This document shows, piece by piece, positions 1-10,449 of a stretch of DNA of 64,000 bases. How positions within the stretch are numbered: position 1 is the first letter of the stretch; each line of letters starts with the position of its first letter. The stretch covers positions 3,572,001 through 3,636,000 of the forward strand of contig OX387608.1 of NCBI GenBank assembly GCA_947568835.1, in the 5' to 3' direction. Position numbers and translations under genes: made by a program. Under the pieces are notes generated by a model, which worked only from the letters and a program-made list of their open reading frames with translations, had not been told where the DNA came from and did not search any database. Source of the DNA: Protonemura montana (taxonomy: Eukaryota > Arthropoda > Insecta > Plecoptera > Nemouridae).

Positions 1-54
1 TCGGTAAGTTCTGTACTCTCCCTTTACTTTCCCAATCAACATATTCTTGTTATC

Positions 55-372
55 CTAGCACTTTGACACATTACAAATCTACATATTCTTGTTATCCCAG
101 CACTTTGGCACATTACAAATCAACATATTCTTGTTATCCTAGCACTTTGGCACATTACAAATCAACATATTCTTGTTATCCCAGCACTTTGGCACATTAC
201 AAATCAACATATTCTTGTTATCCCAGCACTTTGACACATTACAAATCAACATATTCTTGTTATCCCAGCACTTTTGCCGCATTACAAATCAACATATTCA
301 TTATCCCAGCCCTTTGGCACATTACAAATCAACATATTTGTTATCCCAGCACTTTGGCACATTACTAACTAA
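55..372. repeat. 42-bp minisatellite, about 7 copies
   Basis: Copies of a 42-bp unit with core CACATTACAAATCAACATAT recur from base 67 onward at 42-bp spacing, with the last copies shortened. Because 42 is a multiple of three, the array makes spurious open frames on the plus strand. It lies 3' of the visible part of DNAAF11, probably in one of its introns or in its flank. The remaining stretch to about base 640 shows no coding feature; a fragment at 390-420 resembles the tail of the tRNA-derived SINE seen elsewhere in the window. Confidence 0.9.
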
Positions 373-759
373 CTGCTCCTAATAACAAAATACTTTGCCC
401 ATTGCAAGCATACACAATTTGGATAAGAAATAAATAGTGAGAGACCAATCTAACATCCTAACATCGACTTACGGTAACTTTGACCCTAATTTTGTTCTCT
501 CCCTACAATAGGCTCATTTTTGTGACAGTTTTTAGTAAAAATTGCATTTTTTTTCCGTGCTAATTCAGCTTCAACAAGAAAGTTATTTAAGATGAAAGCA
601 CAGATAGACAGATTGACGTATGTCAATCTGTGATGAAAGCTTAAAAATATAATGGACCAGAGCCAAAAGTCTGGTCTTGGTAATGTAGAAGAGCAAATAA
701 TTCTACTTTACTTACTTCACAACATTCGGAACCGTAATAAGTTCGTAAAAGCAACCAAC

Positions 760-2221
760 CTGTAGACTCGCTTGGGAGGTTCGAGTGGGTCTTTAGTTTC
801 CTTGACCTCCTTGGACTTGCGTATCGCGTTGGCAATGTCCACCCTGGTCTCTGGACTGTGTTCACTGACCTCCGACCAATAGGCTTGCAACTTCTCCTCA
901 TCGGGTCGATCATCGTCCACCTCGCTGACCACGCAGCCCAAGCTCTTCTCCTTCTGCCGCTGCCGCTGGGCCGCATACTGTCTTTGCTCGACGAGCACGG
1001 ACGACCTAACCTCTTCGAACGTCTGCGTAGCCAGGATTCGATGCGAACGCTCTATGTCCTGTCCGTCTAGGCTGGCCAACTGCGGCAATGAGACGATGAC
1101 GTATTCGCGGTAGCCGTTAAAATCGCAGCAAGGGTTGCCGGTCAGGTAGAGTTCGCGGAGGAATTCGTTATTGCGCAGCGTTCGCACGCTGGTTAATTCG
1201 CCGACGAAGTTGAGGGTTAGGTCGAGTTTACTGAGCGATTCGCAGCCTTCTAGGTTCTCGATTCGTTCGATGTTGTTCAGGGCTAGGTTTAGGTATTCTA
1301 GCTTTTTTAATTTGAGTAAATTTTCTGTGGGAAAAATAAACGTTATTAAAAACTGAATGTTACACATCTACAATCAACTGGTTCCAGTTATCTCCAAGCA
1401 ATTTTTTTATTTTTTATACTAACTTTAGCACACATTTTTCTAAGCTATTTATACGTATAGTGGTGAGGAGTTGAGAAGTGGCCCAAGAACAAAAACGCTA
1501 ATATTGGATTAACTCTGAAAATCCAAAATGTCTTTCTCTTCTGAAATTATTACTAGAAACACAATAAGCTTTATTACAAGTTGAACAAATTGCCCCATTT
1601 TAAGGTGAATTTTATGAAAAATATATCTCCTTTGGGATTAAAAATTCTAGTTGAACTATTGAAGTGTACAATGCACTTACCAATCTTGGAAATCAAATTA
1701 GATTGCAGCAACAAAATCTTCAAGTCTCTACACCAGTTTTGAAGGTGTTCGATTTTTTCAATGTCTTCCTGGTGGAGAGCAACTTCTTCCAAAGAACAAA
1801 TCTCTCCTTCGTTATGTTCTGACCTTTTTCTCACCATTTCTTCCGTTACTAGAACATAACGTTATCAATTAACTTACCGGTGAACTTTCCTTGAATATTT
1901 TACTAAAATTTGTCCTCTACGGCTCAAGTTAAACTATATATCAACACAAAAAGACCCGAGGTTTTCATGCCCACAAACTCTACGACTTAACAAAATGACA
2001 ATTCCGTGTTCACAGCCAGCCATGTTTTAATAAATCCAATCCATGATATCTTTGACTTGTCCTATTTTTGAGCAAGAAAAAAATTATCTAATGCCATGAA
2101 AATATTTAATAAGTGACGGTATATAATGTGACTCTGAATGACCATTCTGATTTTGAAATACGTTGGTGAATCGCTCCTTGTGATTTTTAGGCTATAAAAT
2201 GATGCACTTACTAAACACCAT
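760..2221 (-). CDS. DNAAF11: DNAAF11 (LRRC6, tilB homolog), N-terminal part
   Basis: Cytoplasmic assembly factor for axonemal dynein arms, needed for motile cilia. Three coding exons read on the minus strand: 2221-2212, 1848-1681 and 1324-760. The first exon is only 10 nt (ATG GTG TTT A, then a gtaagt donor). It joins exon 2 in phase to give MVFITEEMVRKRSEHN, which aligns end to end with the known vertebrate start MGWITEDLIRRNAEHN; an ATG at 1837 is therefore internal. Exon 2 carries the conserved WCRDLKILLLQ region. Exon 3 gives leucine-rich repeats (KKLEYLNLALNNIERIENL), an LRR-cap-like NPCCDFNGYREYV segment and a charged coiled region. The last donor (CAG|gttggt at 759) is weak. The C-terminal CS-like domain is not found and should lie beyond the left edge. 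Phases agree at both internal junctions. Confidence 0.93.
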
Positions 2222-2453
2222 TGTGATATCTTTTAATAGTAATCAAATACACAAATTATTCAATTGCAACTTGAAGCAGTTTCTTGGTCAGTGTTCGAGG
2301 ACCACGAATGTATCAACCATTTATGATTCTAAACAACATTTTACTAGTTGTTATAGCAACCTAAGAATGGCGCGGAGATGTTCGTAATATATCACAGCCT
2401 GTGGATTGGCACTGGACCGCAAAAACGTAAGGGTGGCTGTGCCTGCCTCAAAA
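2222..2453. promoter_or_regulatory. Shared divergent promoter interval DNAAF11/UCKL1
   Basis: Only 232 bp separate the two inferred start codons, which point away from each other. Any 5' UTRs and the promoter of both genes must fit here unless further non-coding exons exist. I see no clear TATA box. This is an inference from gene geometry. Confidence 0.55.
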
Positions 2454-5400
2454 ATGGCAGCGATCACAACAACGAGTAAGGTTCTCAGTTTCGATCCCCC
2501 AAGTTCGGCTAGTTCTGACGGGTAATTATAAATAATTTCGACTAGCGATGTAATTTAAGATCTTCATATATATTTCTGAGGGTTATTATGTGCCGAGCAT
2601 TTTTTTTTTAATGACTTTGCAAATTCCGAAGGTGATTGAACCACATGGCACAAACCTTGCCAACGGCACATCATGTATGCAGGCCGTTGCCCTCCCCCCC
2701 GCGGCATATCATGACATTACCCATATTCGTGCTTAACAAACCTTATTTGGTTTCAGGGACGGCAGCGAAGTTGATCACAATGACCAAGTTTTTCTCCAAG
2801 ACGATATGGAAGATGAAGAGCGAAGCGGCGACTTCTACCCGACTCCCAGCTCTCCACCACCTATGTCGCCGAGACCTGCGTCTACCGGATCTCAGAAATC
2901 TCCTCGCGCCAAACGCACTCGGACAACGTCCATGTCGCAGTCGTCTAAAAAGACGTCTGCCGAGTCGATTCTGCGGAGTGATACGAGGACCATTTACACA
3001 GCCGGCCGACCACCGTGGTATAATTCTGCGGGCCAACAAGTGGAGCCTTTCGTCATAGGAATTTGTGGTGGCAGTGCATCAGGCAAAACAACCGTTGCAG
3101 CGAAAATCATAGAATCTCTCGATGTTCCATGGGTGACTTTGCTCAGCATGGACTCGTTTTATAAGGTTAGTCTCTAAATTGTTCAAATGGATGGTCCGTC
3201 GTTTGTTATCCGAACCATGAGACCTTAACTGATTATTTGATGTCTGTGAGAAAGTTATCTTCTAAATCTACAGGAGTACCCTTCGACCTTGAGCCTACTT
3301 TTAGTAAGTGCAGACATGGTGGTAATATGAATGTTGCCAACTTTATGACACAGTGTCAAGTTCATTTGTACTAGCGTGCTAATCATGGCTCGTACACTTG
3401 GCAGAAAATGTGAGCCTAGCATAATTATGCTGAACTGGACTGAGACAGGTCTTCAACGATATTTTGTAGCATAGTCTTGCTTGGACCAATAGGTCGATTA
3501 TTATTTTTAAAATTAGTTTTTTGAATGCCAAGTATAACTACTTTTCCCAACGTTACCCAAGTTATGCCTGTTACTTCATCACGGTTAAATGTCGAGGGCA
3601 AGAACTGCTTTTGCCCTTGATGAGAGAAAAGTTAGATTACATTACATTGCATAAAGAACATTACTTCACTTAGTTCTTCGCTTAGGTTTCAAAACCCAGT
3701 TCAACTAGTTTTCATCAAAACTAGTGCTAAGGTCAGATAAAGTAGATGTAGGTCTAAAAACATATATAAAAGTTGTGACATGTCAGGAAAATAGTTTTTC
3801 TTCAATTAGCATTCAAAAACCCAGTTTAAATTTTTTTTTTGTATGAAAACTGGTACAAATTTTAGATAATAGGGTGCCAAAAGGCTGGATATTTGCTATG
3901 GTAAATCACCTCTGAATTACAAATGAAATACATCTGAATTATCGATGGTCCGGTTGTAAATATTGCCGACGTCGCAGGTTTTGAACGACAAACAGCACGA
4001 CATGGCGGCTATCAACGAGTACAACTTCGACCACCCGGACGCCTTCGACTTTGAGCTGCTCGCCGACACGCTCGAGAGGCTCAAAGAGGGCAAGAAGGTC
4101 GAGGTGCCGATCTACAACTTTGTTACGCATTCGCGGGAGACTCGAACGGTGAGCAACGCCTTCTTATTATTATTATTGGATGATCTTCCAATGCAAAAAG
4201 TATTTCAATCAAACTGAAAGTCTTGACATCGAATATGGTGATTGGGTAAGTAAAGGGAGAGTACGGAACGTACCAAGCGGTGAGTGGCAGGCCGCGATAG
4301 TGGATACTTGTTTGTTAACATTTCAGCTGTTGCCTTTATCACTGTAGAGAAGAAACTTTTTTCTTCTCTCCTATTAGACACAACCTTGTAAAGCTGAAAT
4401 ATTTTAATTTGATAATTCGAAGGATTTCTAAGTAAACATCGTTGGATTTATGTGTGTTTTGTTGTCCGCAGAAAACCATGTACGGCGCTAACGTGATAAT
4501 ATTTGAGGGAATCCTGACATTCTACAACGCTCGAGTGCTCAAGGTAAGAAAATCACTCCGAATCTTGCCCGTGACAACACATATCAAAACGGATCATACT
4601 GTTGTTTGTCCAAAAACACACCACGACTGCTTCAAGTTGTATACAAAGAGCGTTTGATTTTTAATAATGAATTTAATGTTTGCAAAAAGGCTGGATATTG
4701 TAAATAGGGTGCCAAGAGGCTGGATATTGTGAATAGGGTGCCAAGAGGCTGGATATTGTGAATAGGGTGCCAAGAGGCTGGATATTGTGAATAGGATGCC
4801 AAGAGGCTGGATATTGTGAATAGGATGCCAAGAGGCTGGATATTGTGAATAGGGTGCCAATAGGCTGGATATTGGGAATAGAATAGGGTACCAAGAGGCT
4901 GGATATTGTGAATAGGGTGCCAAGAGGCTGGATATTGTGAATAGGGTGCCAAGAGGCTGGATATTGTGAATAGGGTGCCAAGAGGCTGGATATTGTGAAT
5001 AGGAAATAGAGATCTCGGATATTCTAGAAATGTCTCGACAAGTGACCCACGTGACCCCGATATTCTTCTCTGGTTCATGTTGTCAATGTTCCCTCCAGAT
5101 GCTCGACATGAAGGTCTTTGTCGACACCGACGCCGACATCCGACTGGCGCGGCGACTGAAACGCGACATCTGCGCTCGCGGCCGCGATCTCGAGGGAGTA
5201 CTGAAGCAGTACTGCACGATGGTAAAGCCGGCGTTTTACTTCTACATCGCACCCTCGATGGTGCACGCAGACATCATCGTGCCGAGGGGAGGGGACAACG
5301 CCGTCGCCATCGAGTTGATAGTCCATCATGTGCACACACAGCTGCAGCTGGTGAGTTGGAACTTGGGGTAGAAAGAAGCTTAATTAGATCAAACATGGTC

Positions 5401-8400
5401 TTAATGTGAGAAAATACAAAACACAAGTACAAAAAAAATCCTATGGCCGATTTCACCAAAACGGTTTAAAACGCTCTTAAACGCCGTATGGTTGTGATTT
5501 TAACCGGCGCAGTAATTTGCTTTAAAACGATGATATTAAACAACACAAGAAGAACAAGAATAAAATAGTACTTTAACAATGTGTTTGCTTCGAAACAAAA
5601 TATTTTGTGACTTCTTACTTTGACCTCCAAATGACAGTTTAAAAGTTAAACCCCGTCCTTCCAGGTTCAAATATTAAACGGTGATTTGGACAGAGAGAAA
5701 ATAGTGACGGCTGCTAAATAAAATTTCTTTTATGCGACAGGACAAAGCCTTCCTAAATCATCACCAAATTCAAATTTAAATTCAAATTTTTTTTTGTGTA
5801 TAAACATCCTCTTTTAAATATTTCAAAATTTCGGAGTGTTTTGAAACATGGAAAAAGAGACTCGTTGAATCCTGACACATCGAAATAAGATTAAATTGTT
5901 ATTTTTCCCAGTTGTTTTGAACCTCACATGTGACATGTGGTTGGATGGGTAATGAGAGGAGGGGGGGACAACCTTCTTATCTCTGTCAAAACATCTTGTA
6001 ATTTAATGCCACTCCAGCATCCACCTTATCTGTTATCTCAGAGCAAATATTAGATTGGTGTATGGAGGTCAGTACGCTAGCTATGTATTAGGTCAGTGAT
6101 GTTTTGATCAAGCACGTTTGAGGCAGACATGTCAGAAGAAGTTTGTGAAGTCAGTGTAACTTAATTTTAAACATTGTCGAACTTTTACATCACGCAACGC
6201 ATTCATTTTACAATTAACTTCACTTGCATTAGAAAATTAAGTTCTTTTATAATCAAAGTGACCTACCATTTGATTTATAAGTATAATCCGGGAGCCAGCG
6301 TTAATTTTAAACTTTCTGCTGAGCAAACAAACGTACTGTTAGGTAGGTGCCACTTGATGGCGCTTGCAGCCGTCCTTTTTAACAAACCTTTACAATTAAA
6401 TAATTACGACTCAAAATATCGCGATACATGTTTATCAATCGTTAAGGATAGCATTGATAAAGATTGATTGAGTGTAAACCAGTCTCAAATGCTTGTTTCC
6501 AGTGTTCAGAAATTTCATTTCGTTATTTCTCGCAGATTACTCGCATTTGAGACTGGTTTACACTCAATTAATCTTAATTAATGCTAACCTCAACGATTGA
6601 TAAACATGTATTGTGATATTTTGAGTTGTAATTATTGTTAAAAAGGACTGGTGCAAGCGCCATCGGGTGGCACCTACTGTTATCACGTTTTGCCGGCCTC
6701 GTTTGCTCAGCAAAGCGTTTAACATTAATGCTGTGACTCTGACTTTGACCTAGAAACTCATTTGTTTGAGTGTTGTTAATAATAAATCGGTGTCACATGA
6801 GTTGGCTGGCTTCCCAGGGAGTCAAGGCTGGTTATTAATGGACGCGTTGTGGGTATCGCACAGCTTTAGTATCGACCTGGCTGCTGTCTCGGTGACAGCT
6901 GACAGTGACAGCTAGTCTGGTTCGCTATGTCGGAGGATCTTTGCAGCGGGGAGCCGAGCTGTGGAGCAATTGTTCTCAGCAAATCAGTAGGACGCTTGAA
7001 ACCACGTGATTTGTCCGCTTATATCCTATTTCACAAGCGTCAAGCTGAACAGGGTTAAGGATTTTTTTTTGCAGTTTTTCTGATATTTGGAAAAGACAAT
7101 TGAAGATATTTACAGAAATACTTGAATTCAGCTCAAAAAAAGCTCAAAAGCTCAAAAGCTCAAAAGAATTCAGCTCAAAATTAACATTCAAATTTTCTGT
7201 CTTGTCAAAAAAAAAAAAAAAAAATTCTAGCTGTCAATATTTTCTCTTTGAGTTAATGTCTGTTTAAAATTTGCACCTGGATCAACGGAATCAACGGATC
7301 TTAACGTCACCGTTTATCATCATTTTTGCCACTGCTCTTTAAAACACCATCCTTCGGGAGAGAGGTTGGAGGGATGAAAGTTAAGCAACACTGCGCTGAG
7401 TCAGGTATTGGATCGGTGACCATCATACACACGATCAGTTCTGTTAGGGAGAGGGGTTGGAGGGATGAAAGTTAATACAACTTAACTCGCCTTGCTTATC
7501 AACCTCTCGACAGCATGGATTTGTGTACGAATCCTGTTGTTAGCGTTGTACCGTCCTTTGGAAGGGAAGTTAAGCCGGTGGTCTCTGTGGTGCTCTTCAA
7601 CAGGAGTAGGCTACGAGGTGTTACTGGGTTTCCCCTCCTCTCTTCTAGGCTAGGTTAGATTCATCAACATCCACTCATTCACCGACGCCATTAGACCAGT
7701 GCCGCAGGGCTAGATGTCAAAACAATGCGTTGTTAAACCCAACATTGATGAACGTGTTCCAGCGCGGGTTCAAGTTGCGAGAGAAGCTCGCCCACTCGTA
7801 CATCGGTCAGCCGTTGCCGACTTCGGTCCACCTCCTGCCGTCGACGCCGCAGATCCGCGGCCTGCACACGTTCATCCGGAACAAGGACACGCCGCGTGAT
7901 GAGTTCATCTTCTACTCGAAGCGACTCATTCGACTCGTCATCGAGTACGCGCTCTCACTGCTGCCGTTCAGGGTGCGTAGAGAACTCTGTCAACTGGGTT
8001 TTGAATGCTAAGTGAAGATCAACTAAATTTCCCAACGTTTCGTAACTTGTACCTGTTACTTCTTTAAGGGTGAAAGCAGTCCTGACAATTTTCCTATTAC
8101 AAAAGAACCACATAAATTTATAACAATTGCCTAGTTCAAGCTTCCTAAATGCTTGAAAAATCCTAAATCCTAAAAGTAGACACAAGTCTATAAACTAGCG
8201 TGGAGATCTCTTTCAATAACCGAGTTCCTAGGAATTTATGCATTGAGGAAACACTGAGATAGTCTACGAACTCATTTTGAATGAATATACTTTCTGCAAT
8301 AAAGAACTTAGAGTTCTTAGAGTTCATCTTTCATCTTCTAGATTTCGTATCTCCTTGGATGGTCTTCGATGCTCAAGCGACTGTTCAGCGTGGCGAGGAA

Positions 8401-10449
8401 AACAATCATTTTCACTCAATTTTGATCCTAGAAAATTGGTCGTAATCGATCAGCACAGATATTTTGAACAACACTCAGGAAATGTGGGTTTGGTTCTCTG
8501 ATTGGGTTCTTGTTTTGAGAGTATATCTTCGTGTTCTGAAGGGAAAAGATCCCTGATTCCAAAAACCGATCACATTTGTATTTACCCTTTAAAGCAAAAG
8601 GTTATAGTTGGAGCAGCAAAAGTTTGACGTATATTTTTAGCTCGAATAATATATTTTTCATGTGGAAAATAAAACAAGAAACTGATCAAATTTTGCAGGC
8701 TTTGCAATTAAAGTTAGATAGCTACAAATCAAGTTAGTACCACTTATAAGACCAGTTCCACATGGCTAGTTGTAAAAACAGTGCGTCGTTTAACCCATCA
8801 ATGACTACGGTTGACCCACCACTTCATACCAGTGCCAATGATACGTCAAGCTGTAAACTACGTTAGCCTCTCCCCTTTCGCAGGCCGTGACTGTAGACAC
8901 GCCCCAGGGCCTGTCTTACGAGGGCCGACGCTGCGCCAGCGACAAGGTGTGCGGCGTCTCGATCCTACGTGCCGGCGAAACCATGGAGCAAGCTGTCTGC
9001 GACGTCTGCAAAGACATCCGCATCGGCAAGATACTTATACAGACCAACCTGTCGACTGGTAAGTCCTGCCAGCTGATTTTATATATCTGGGTAGAGCATA
9101 GGATCCAGCCAGCTGATCTCAAATAACCTGGATAGAGCATAGGATCCAGCCAGCTGATCTCAAATAACCTGGATAAAGCATAGGATCCAGCCAGCTGATC
9201 TCAAATAACCTGGATAGAGCATAGGATCCAGCCAGCTGATCTCAAATAACCTGGATAGAGCATAGGATCCAGCCAGCTGATCTCAAATAACCTGGATAGA
9301 GCATAGGATCCAGCCAGCTGATCTCAAATAACCTGGATAGAGCATAGGATCCAGCCAGCTGATCTTAAATAACCTGGATAGAGCATAGGATCCAGCCAGC
9401 TGATCTCAAATAACCTGGATAGAGCATAGGCTCCAGCCAGCTGATCTCAAATAACCTGGGAACAGATTGGGTCCAGTCCTGACTGTGTCTTCTTTGCAGG
9501 AGAGCCGGAGTTGTACTACCTTCGTCTGCCCAAGGACATCAAGGACTACAAGGTGATCCTGATGGACGCCACCGTTGCCACGGGTGCAGCGGCCATGATG
9601 GCCATCCGTGTGCTGGTCGACCACGACGTGCCAAAGGAGAACATACTTGTCGTTTCACTGCTAATGGCCGAGTCAGGTAGGCTAAGTTGCATTGCAGATA
9701 TCTGTTTTTCTAACCGTTTACTTTTTACTAATATTCCTACCCGGCTTTGCTCGGACTTAGACATTTTTAATAAAACTAGTGTTAAGTTAAACTATTTATC
9801 ATAAATATATCAAACTATCAGATATTGTGTATAGGGTGCCAAGAGGCTGGATATTGTGAATAGGGTGCCAAGAGGCTGGATATTGTGAATAGGATGCCAC
9901 AAGGCTGGATATTGTGAATAGGGTGCCAAGAGGCTGGATATTATGAATAGGATGCCAGGAGGCTGGATATTTGTCATAGTGAAGAAGGAAATATAGACGG
10001 AGGGCAACATGCCGGTGAAGATAATTGGTGTCACTTGGAGAAGTTGTCGAGAAATTTATAAAACCCTGAGATTTCAGACGTTTTGGTGCGTTGCCTTTGT
10101 CATTGCTAGCGTTATTATATGATAAGCATGTGATCCAAGCAACTCCTTTCTAGGTTGTAGAGATTAAAGGAGAGTGTTATGCTTGGTAATAATAAATTGG
10201 CTCGCAACTAGGCCAGATTGTTTGACTAGTAGGGTCTAGATCAAGGTCATGTTGGTATCTTTAATCAACGTTGCCGTCTTAAGCCACGCCCATTTGTCGA
10301 CAGGTGTGCATTCCATCGCGTATGCGTTCCCGGGCGTGCGAATCGTGACGTCTGCCCTGGATCCGGAGATCAACGACAAGTTCTACGTCCTGCCCGGGAT
10401 CGGCAACTTCGGCGACCGCTACTTTGGCACGGAGCCGTCACAGGACTAG
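2454..10449 (+). CDS. UCKL1: Uridine-cytidine kinase-like 1 (UCKL1)
   Basis: Two-domain pyrimidine-salvage protein: an N-terminal uridine/cytidine kinase domain and a C-terminal uracil-phosphoribosyltransferase-like domain. Nine exons: 2454-2521, 2757-3165, 3978-4148, 4472-4543, 5099-5350, 7763-7972, 8884-9058, 9500-9676 and 10304-10449. All junctions are GT-AG and keep phase, giving 559 aa, close to the roughly 550 aa of vertebrate UCKL1. The Walker A motif GGSASGKTT is near residues 127-135. The kinase core includes [10 protein letters not shown] and [11 protein letters not shown]. The UPRT part has [12 protein letters not shown] and an intact PRPP loop, [13 protein letters not shown], near residue 472, ending in [13 protein letters not shown]. 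Start choice: ATG 2454 joins exon 2 in phase (…SSDG|DGSEV…). Introns 4, 7 and 8 carry minisatellites. The acceptor of exon 6 lies about 10 nt from a SINE tail. Confidence 0.95.
3500..3800. repeat. Dispersed repeat with 'cccaacgtt…acctgttacttc' core (UCKL1 intron 2)
   Basis: This stretch shares recognisable blocks (TTGAATGC, CCCAACGTT, CCTGTTACTTCATCA, AAAACCCAGTT, GTAGATGTAGGTCTAAAAAC) with segments near 8000-8190, 16030-16190, 16625-16770, 17225-17315 and 58640-59085, in both orientations. It is a decayed dispersed element of unknown class. No coding capacity is visible. Confidence 0.6.
4686..5010. repeat. 29-bp minisatellite, about 11 copies
   Basis: The unit core is CCAAGAGGCTGGATATTGTG and copies are spaced 29 bp apart (for example 4741 and 4770). 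It fills most of UCKL1 intron 4. A single unit stands at about 3870-3900 in intron 2, and a second array lies in intron 8, so one gene carries three dispersed loci of one satellite. Confidence 0.93.
5443..5800. mobile_element. MITE-like element fragment with GGCCGATTTCACC terminus
   Basis: It begins ATGGCCGATTTCACCAA and continues with a run of GTTTAAA-type motifs. Similar blocks, several inverted, occur at 10560-10985 (ending TTGGTGAAACCGGTC), at the end of the long inverted-repeat element near 53940 (TTGGTGAAATCGACCAT) and weakly near 62620. A shared terminal motif at independent places suggests a non-autonomous DNA element family. Its right boundary here is uncertain. Confidence 0.45.
6284..6745. 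mobile_element. Fold-back element with ~200-bp inverted arms
   Basis: The left arm (about 6284-6490) and right arm (about 6535-6745) are inverted copies. GCTGAGCAAAC on the left matches GTTTGCTCAGC on the right, and AGTGTAAACCAGTCTCAAATGC matches GCATTTGAGACTGGTTTACACT. The roughly 50-nt centre includes TTTCATTTCGTTATTTCTCGCAG. No transposase frame is present, so it is a MITE. Single arms of the same family are at 30540-30665 and 34385-34640. It lies in UCKL1 intron 5; the intron around it (5801-7330) shows no gene. Confidence 0.85.
7335..7755 (+). mobile_element. 5S-rRNA-derived SINE with conserved tail
   Basis: A partial 5S-like head (AAGTTAAGCAACACTGCGCT, then a decayed C-box region) is followed by the family body: CAACCTCTCGACAGCATGGA, CCGTCCTTTGGAAGG and AAGCCGGTGGTC. 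The tail ends in GTTGTTAAACCCAAC. The tail end lies roughly 10 nt before the acceptor of UCKL1 exon 6. A tail fragment at 8735-8800 similarly precedes exon 7. Confidence 0.8.
9069..9463 (+). repeat. 41-bp satellite array in UCKL1 intron 7
   Basis: About nine to ten units of a 41-bp repeat with core CTGATCTCAAATAACCTGGA. The first unit-like sequence starts about 10 nt after the donor of exon 7. The same unit forms five other arrays in the window. Confidence 0.93.
9815..9975. repeat. 29-bp minisatellite, second array
   Basis: Five to six copies of the GGTGCCAAGAGGCTGGATAT unit already seen in UCKL1 intron 4 lie in intron 8. The following 9985-10125 stretch resembles dispersed segments at 11180-11370, 11990-12125, 19865-20125 and 20535-20715, which share TTCTAGAAATTTCTCGACAA-like blocks. 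Confidence 0.88.

Noticed and set aside
1574-1837. ATG at 1837 as the DNAAF11 start
   Set aside because: The conserved N-terminus continues upstream through an acceptor at 1849 to a 10-nt exon that completes the family start.
4594-5252. Minus-strand frames of about 100-200 aa
   Set aside because: They are the 29-bp satellite read in three frames plus the antisense of a UCKL1 exon.
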